The position numbers and the translations under genes were made by a program. From Verrucomicrobium sp. BvORR106 (lineage in GTDB: Bacteria; Verrucomicrobiota; Verrucomicrobiia; Verrucomicrobiales; Verrucomicrobiaceae): a DNA stretch of 64,000 bases. Below are positions 62,014 to 64,000 of this stretch, piece by piece. Below the pieces are notes generated by a model that searched no databases, had not been told where the DNA came from, and saw nothing but the letters and a program-made list of their open reading frames with translations. The stretch spans positions 26,630 to 90,629 of the forward strand of contig NZ_BATR01000163.1 in the NCBI RefSeq assembly GCF_000739655.1. The letters are read 5' to 3'. Position 1 is the stretch's first letter, and each line of letters starts with the position of its first letter.

Positions 62014-63129
62014 TCAAGCCCCCGCCCGGGGACGGATCGATACCCCGTCCACCCATGCTGGCGGGATCAAGATTTGTCGAGGTACTTCGGGTACGCCGCG
62101 CTCATGATGGAGCAACTGAGTGGCCACCAGGTCCACTGCTGCGCTCGCCACGTGGTCCCGTCGCTGATGAATGCCCGCCATGCCTTTCATGGCGTCCGTC
62201 CAGTCATGCACCACCAGGCCGATGTCCTCCGGCACCCTGAACCCCAGCTTTTTCAGCCATCCGGGCACATGGGTGTCGAAGCTGATGATCGCGTCAGGGC
62301 GGTGGGTGGTCAGCCAACTGGAGAAGATCTCCCCGCATTTGCGCAGGTCATTGTGAGGAAACAACAGCAAAGGAACCCGGTTCTTCTTGAGCACCCCCTC
62401 CTGGTAGTGGAGCATGGCCCCGCTGTAGGCACTTTCCGCCCGCTTGTCCACCCACTGGGTGATGGCCAGACCGATCCGCTTGTATCCCCGGACCGCAAGC
62501 TCCTCCGTCGCCCGGTGAATACCCAGCGTCATGTTCCCTGCTGACCGGTGCAAGGACGGCTCCCGCAATCCATATCCGAATGTCGCAGCGGAGAACCGGG
62601 AGAAATCAAACTGGGCACACTTCATTTGGGATGACTGCGGAGAAATGATGATCCCCTCAATTCCGCGCGCCTGAAGAATATCCGCCAGCCGCCCCGGCTT
62701 CATGCCATCCCGCCCCAACCAGAACTCCTCTGCGTGATAGCCATGTTGTTCGGCCCGCTTTTGAATGTCCTTGATCGATACATACTGATAGGCCGGATCA
62801 TGCAGTTCATCCTGGGGCAGCGACTCCCGGATCACGGCGATCACGGCCCGCACCTTCGAGTCCTTCCGTCCCCGAACAAGGTGCATCATCCGGGTGAGAT
62901 GCGCGTCGGGCTGGTAGTTCAACTGTTTCGCGACGGCGAGCACTGCCTCCCGGGTGGCGGGAGACACCCGGGGCGAATTGCGCATCACCCGGGAGACGGT
63001 CATGGCCGAAACGCCGGCCTCCCTCGCCACATGCTGCAGACTCACCGTGGCCGACGACGCAGATCCTTCCGTCGGCGACTGAACGTCTGACAGGGGCAAT
63101 GTTGAGTCTTTGCCTGATCGTACTGGCAT
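62014..63129 (-). CDS. LacI-family transcription regulator
   Basis: The 371-residue protein has an N-terminal LacI helix-turn-helix (about 30-80: VSLQHVAREAGVSAMTVSRVMR and PATREAVLAVAKQLNYQPD, shortened to VAREAGVSAMTVSRVM) and a periplasmic-binding-type ligand domain. The effector is probably a sugar; it cannot be named. A 27-base dyad lies 27-53 bases upstream of the start, which fits autoregulation. It is divergent from a small secreted protein gene, with 204 bases between. Confidence 0.92.
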   Translation of the reverse strand: MPVRSGKDSTLPLSDVQSPTEGSASSATVSLQHVAREAGVSAMTVSRVMRNSPRVSPATREAVLAVAKQLNYQPDAHLTRMMHLVRGRKDSKVRAVIAVIRESLPQDELHDPAYQYVSIKDIQKRAEQHGYHAEEFWLGRDGMKPGRLADILQARGIEGIIISPQSSQMKCAQFDFSRFSAATFGYGLREPSLHRSAGNMTLGIHRATEELAVRGYKRIGLAITQWVDKRAESAYSGAMLHYQEGVLKKNRVPLLLFPHNDLRKCGEIFSSWLTTHRPDAIISFDTHVPGWLKKLGFRVPEDIGLVVHDWTDAMKGMAGIHQRRDHVASAAVDLVATQLLHHERGVPEVPRQILIPPAWVDGVSIRPRAGA

Positions 63130-63155
63130 CTACTGGGAAATGGCTTCCGTGTTAT

Positions 63156-63182
63156 CGTAACTTGGCGGACAAGTACGTTACG
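63156..63182. promoter_or_regulatory. Candidate LacI-type operator
   Basis: The outer arms CGTAAC and GTTACG and the inner arms ACTTG and CAAGT give a dyad-like site near the LacI gene start (27 bases upstream of its start codon). The arms are in two slightly different registers, so symmetry is imperfect. Confidence 0.4.
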
Positions 63183-63333
63183 ACGACTACCTGGTCGTCC
63201 TTTCCGGACCTTGCAATCAGGGCACGCGAAATCCCGCGTTAAAACGAACAATTGTCTAACGATTACAGCCGGTGAGATGACTGAAGTCTTCGCAACTCGG
63301 CCGCCATGCACGCAGCCTGTTGAAAAAAGCCCT

Positions 63334-63750
63334 ATGAAACGCCCCACCTTCCTCCTCGTCGCCCTTTCAGTTCTCGCGGTGACTCTGCTCCCGACCAGAG
63401 CAGAACTTCCACCTACCGCTTACATCGATATGCAGGCGAAGGCCCCTGAGGTGTTTCAAATCAAAGTGGACGATGTGTCATCGAAGCCCATCAGCCTCAT
63501 TGACTGGTCAAAGCGAATCGAAACCGTGCAGGCCACCGTCCAAAAGGTCACTCGTACCAAGAGCGACGCCAAGCCGGGCGACAAGATCACCATTAGCTAC
63601 GAGCGACTGATCCCGAAGAAAGGCTGGGCCGGCCCATCCCCCGCTCCGCCGTTGGAACAAGGAAAGGAGTATCCTGCCTATCTGGAAAAGACCGCCGACG
63701 GCACCTATAAACTTGGTGCCAGAGGCAAAAGCTTCACGGAGGTGAAGTGA
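63334..63750 (+). CDS. Small secreted protein, unknown function
   Basis: The 138-residue product has a signal peptide (about 1-22, ending PTRAE). A mature domain of about 110 residues follows with VQATVQKVTRTKSDAKPGDKI (shortened VQATVQKVTRTKS) and ISYERLIPKKGWAGP. This resembles OB-fold-like or dispersed periplasmic domains, but no family is recognised. It is divergent from the LacI regulator gene and could be under its control. The ATG at 63334 puts the signal peptide at the N-terminus. Confidence 0.65.
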   Translation: MKRPTFLLVALSVLAVTLLPTRAELPPTAYIDMQAKAPEVFQIKVDDVSSKPISLIDWSKRIETVQATVQKVTRTKSDAKPGDKITISYERLIPKKGWAGPSPAPPLEQGKEYPAYLEKTADGTYKLGARGKSFTEVK

Positions 63751-64000
63751 GTTGGGGGATTGGGCGGGGGCTGCAGCTGGGGGCTTGCGACTGGAATCGC
63801 AAACCGTGCAGCTTCCCAAGCCACCGCAGGGCGCTCAACATCTGGCGACGCAGTTGCAGTGGAAGTGCCGCGGAACCCGTCGCTTTCGCGCCCCACGTGA
63901 TCACGTTTCGATCGAGTTGGTATCAGCAGCGACACTGGCCCGCCCCACCTCGCGCCAGCGTCTTGGAGTGCTGGTGGCTCGACACCGCTTTCTCCAGCGG
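63751..64000. other. Right edge, no gene recognised
   Basis: No coding sequence, RNA gene or repeat from elsewhere in the window was recognised in the last 250 bases; a gene may begin beyond the edge. Confidence 0.5.

Noticed and set aside
63705..63935. Minus-strand frame at the right end
   Set aside because: It overlaps the end of the small secreted protein gene and has no recognisable features.

Overview
The window looks like a piece of a high-GC (roughly 60 percent or more, by eye) Gram-negative chromosome from the Verrucomicrobia, probably the Verrucomicrobium/Prosthecobacter/Roseimicrobium group. The pointers are two very large PVC-type cytochrome c/beta-propeller proteins, a SWIB-domain protein of the kind shared with Chlamydiae, LpxI for lipid A synthesis, many signal-peptide hydrolases, a Ser/Thr kinase with an N-terminal zinc ribbon, and weak or absent Shine-Dalgarno sequences. 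No tRNA, rRNA, CRISPR array, transposase or prophage was seen. The taxonomic call is inference from gene content.

Layout. 1-4.9 kb: two tandem secreted SGNH/GDSL esterase genes (the second fused to an alpha/beta hydrolase), a transglutaminase-like protease and two small envelope proteins. 4.9-14.5 kb: a minus-strand surface-modification cluster (acyl carrier protein, FkbH-like HAD protein, MBOAT O-acyltransferase, then two paralogous membrane-anchored SGNH proteins) interrupted by prfC (release factor 3) and a small membrane gene. 14.6-21.2 kb: plus-strand secreted proteins (TPR lipoprotein, ceramidase-like hydrolase, M15-like peptidase, PGPGW membrane protein). 21.2-29.4 kb: SRPBCC protein, Rnk/GreA-type factor, PafA-type phosphatase, PAP2 phosphatase, SWIB protein, VOC protein and a calcium-repeat secreted protein. 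29.5-32.2 kb: LpxI, a TatD-like hydrolase and small genes, followed by an AT-rich gene-poor stretch. 32.8-37.7 kb: a MoeB/rhodanese fusion, KDPG aldolase, a NagB/PIG-L fusion and Tag glycosylase. 38.1-43.7 kb: a PVC cytochrome divergent from a PAS-AraC regulator, a UPF0114 protein and RecR. 43.8-49.5 kb: Ser/Thr kinase, a ClpX-like unfoldase and a degenerate class III cyclase. 49.6-63.8 kb: RluA pseudouridine synthase, Gfo/Idh/MocA protein, O-methyltransferase, CvfB-like protein, a second PVC cytochrome, HrpA helicase, YHS-like protein, a LacI regulator and a small secreted protein.

How the genes work together. The most coherent module is the ACP-FkbH-MBOAT-SGNH set: FkbH proteins in polyketide pathways load a glycolytic three-carbon unit onto an ACP, while MBOAT/SGNH pairs move acyl groups across the membrane onto polysaccharides. 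Together they suggest ACP-dependent surface acylation or glycerylation. The second is the kinase/ClpX-like/cyclase-like set, which may link signalling to regulated unfolding or proteolysis.

Intergenic DNA is rich in dispersed repeats: a palindromic family with four copies, two other repeat types, a 34-bp inverted repeat pair, and a 7-bp tandem array directly upstream of tag.
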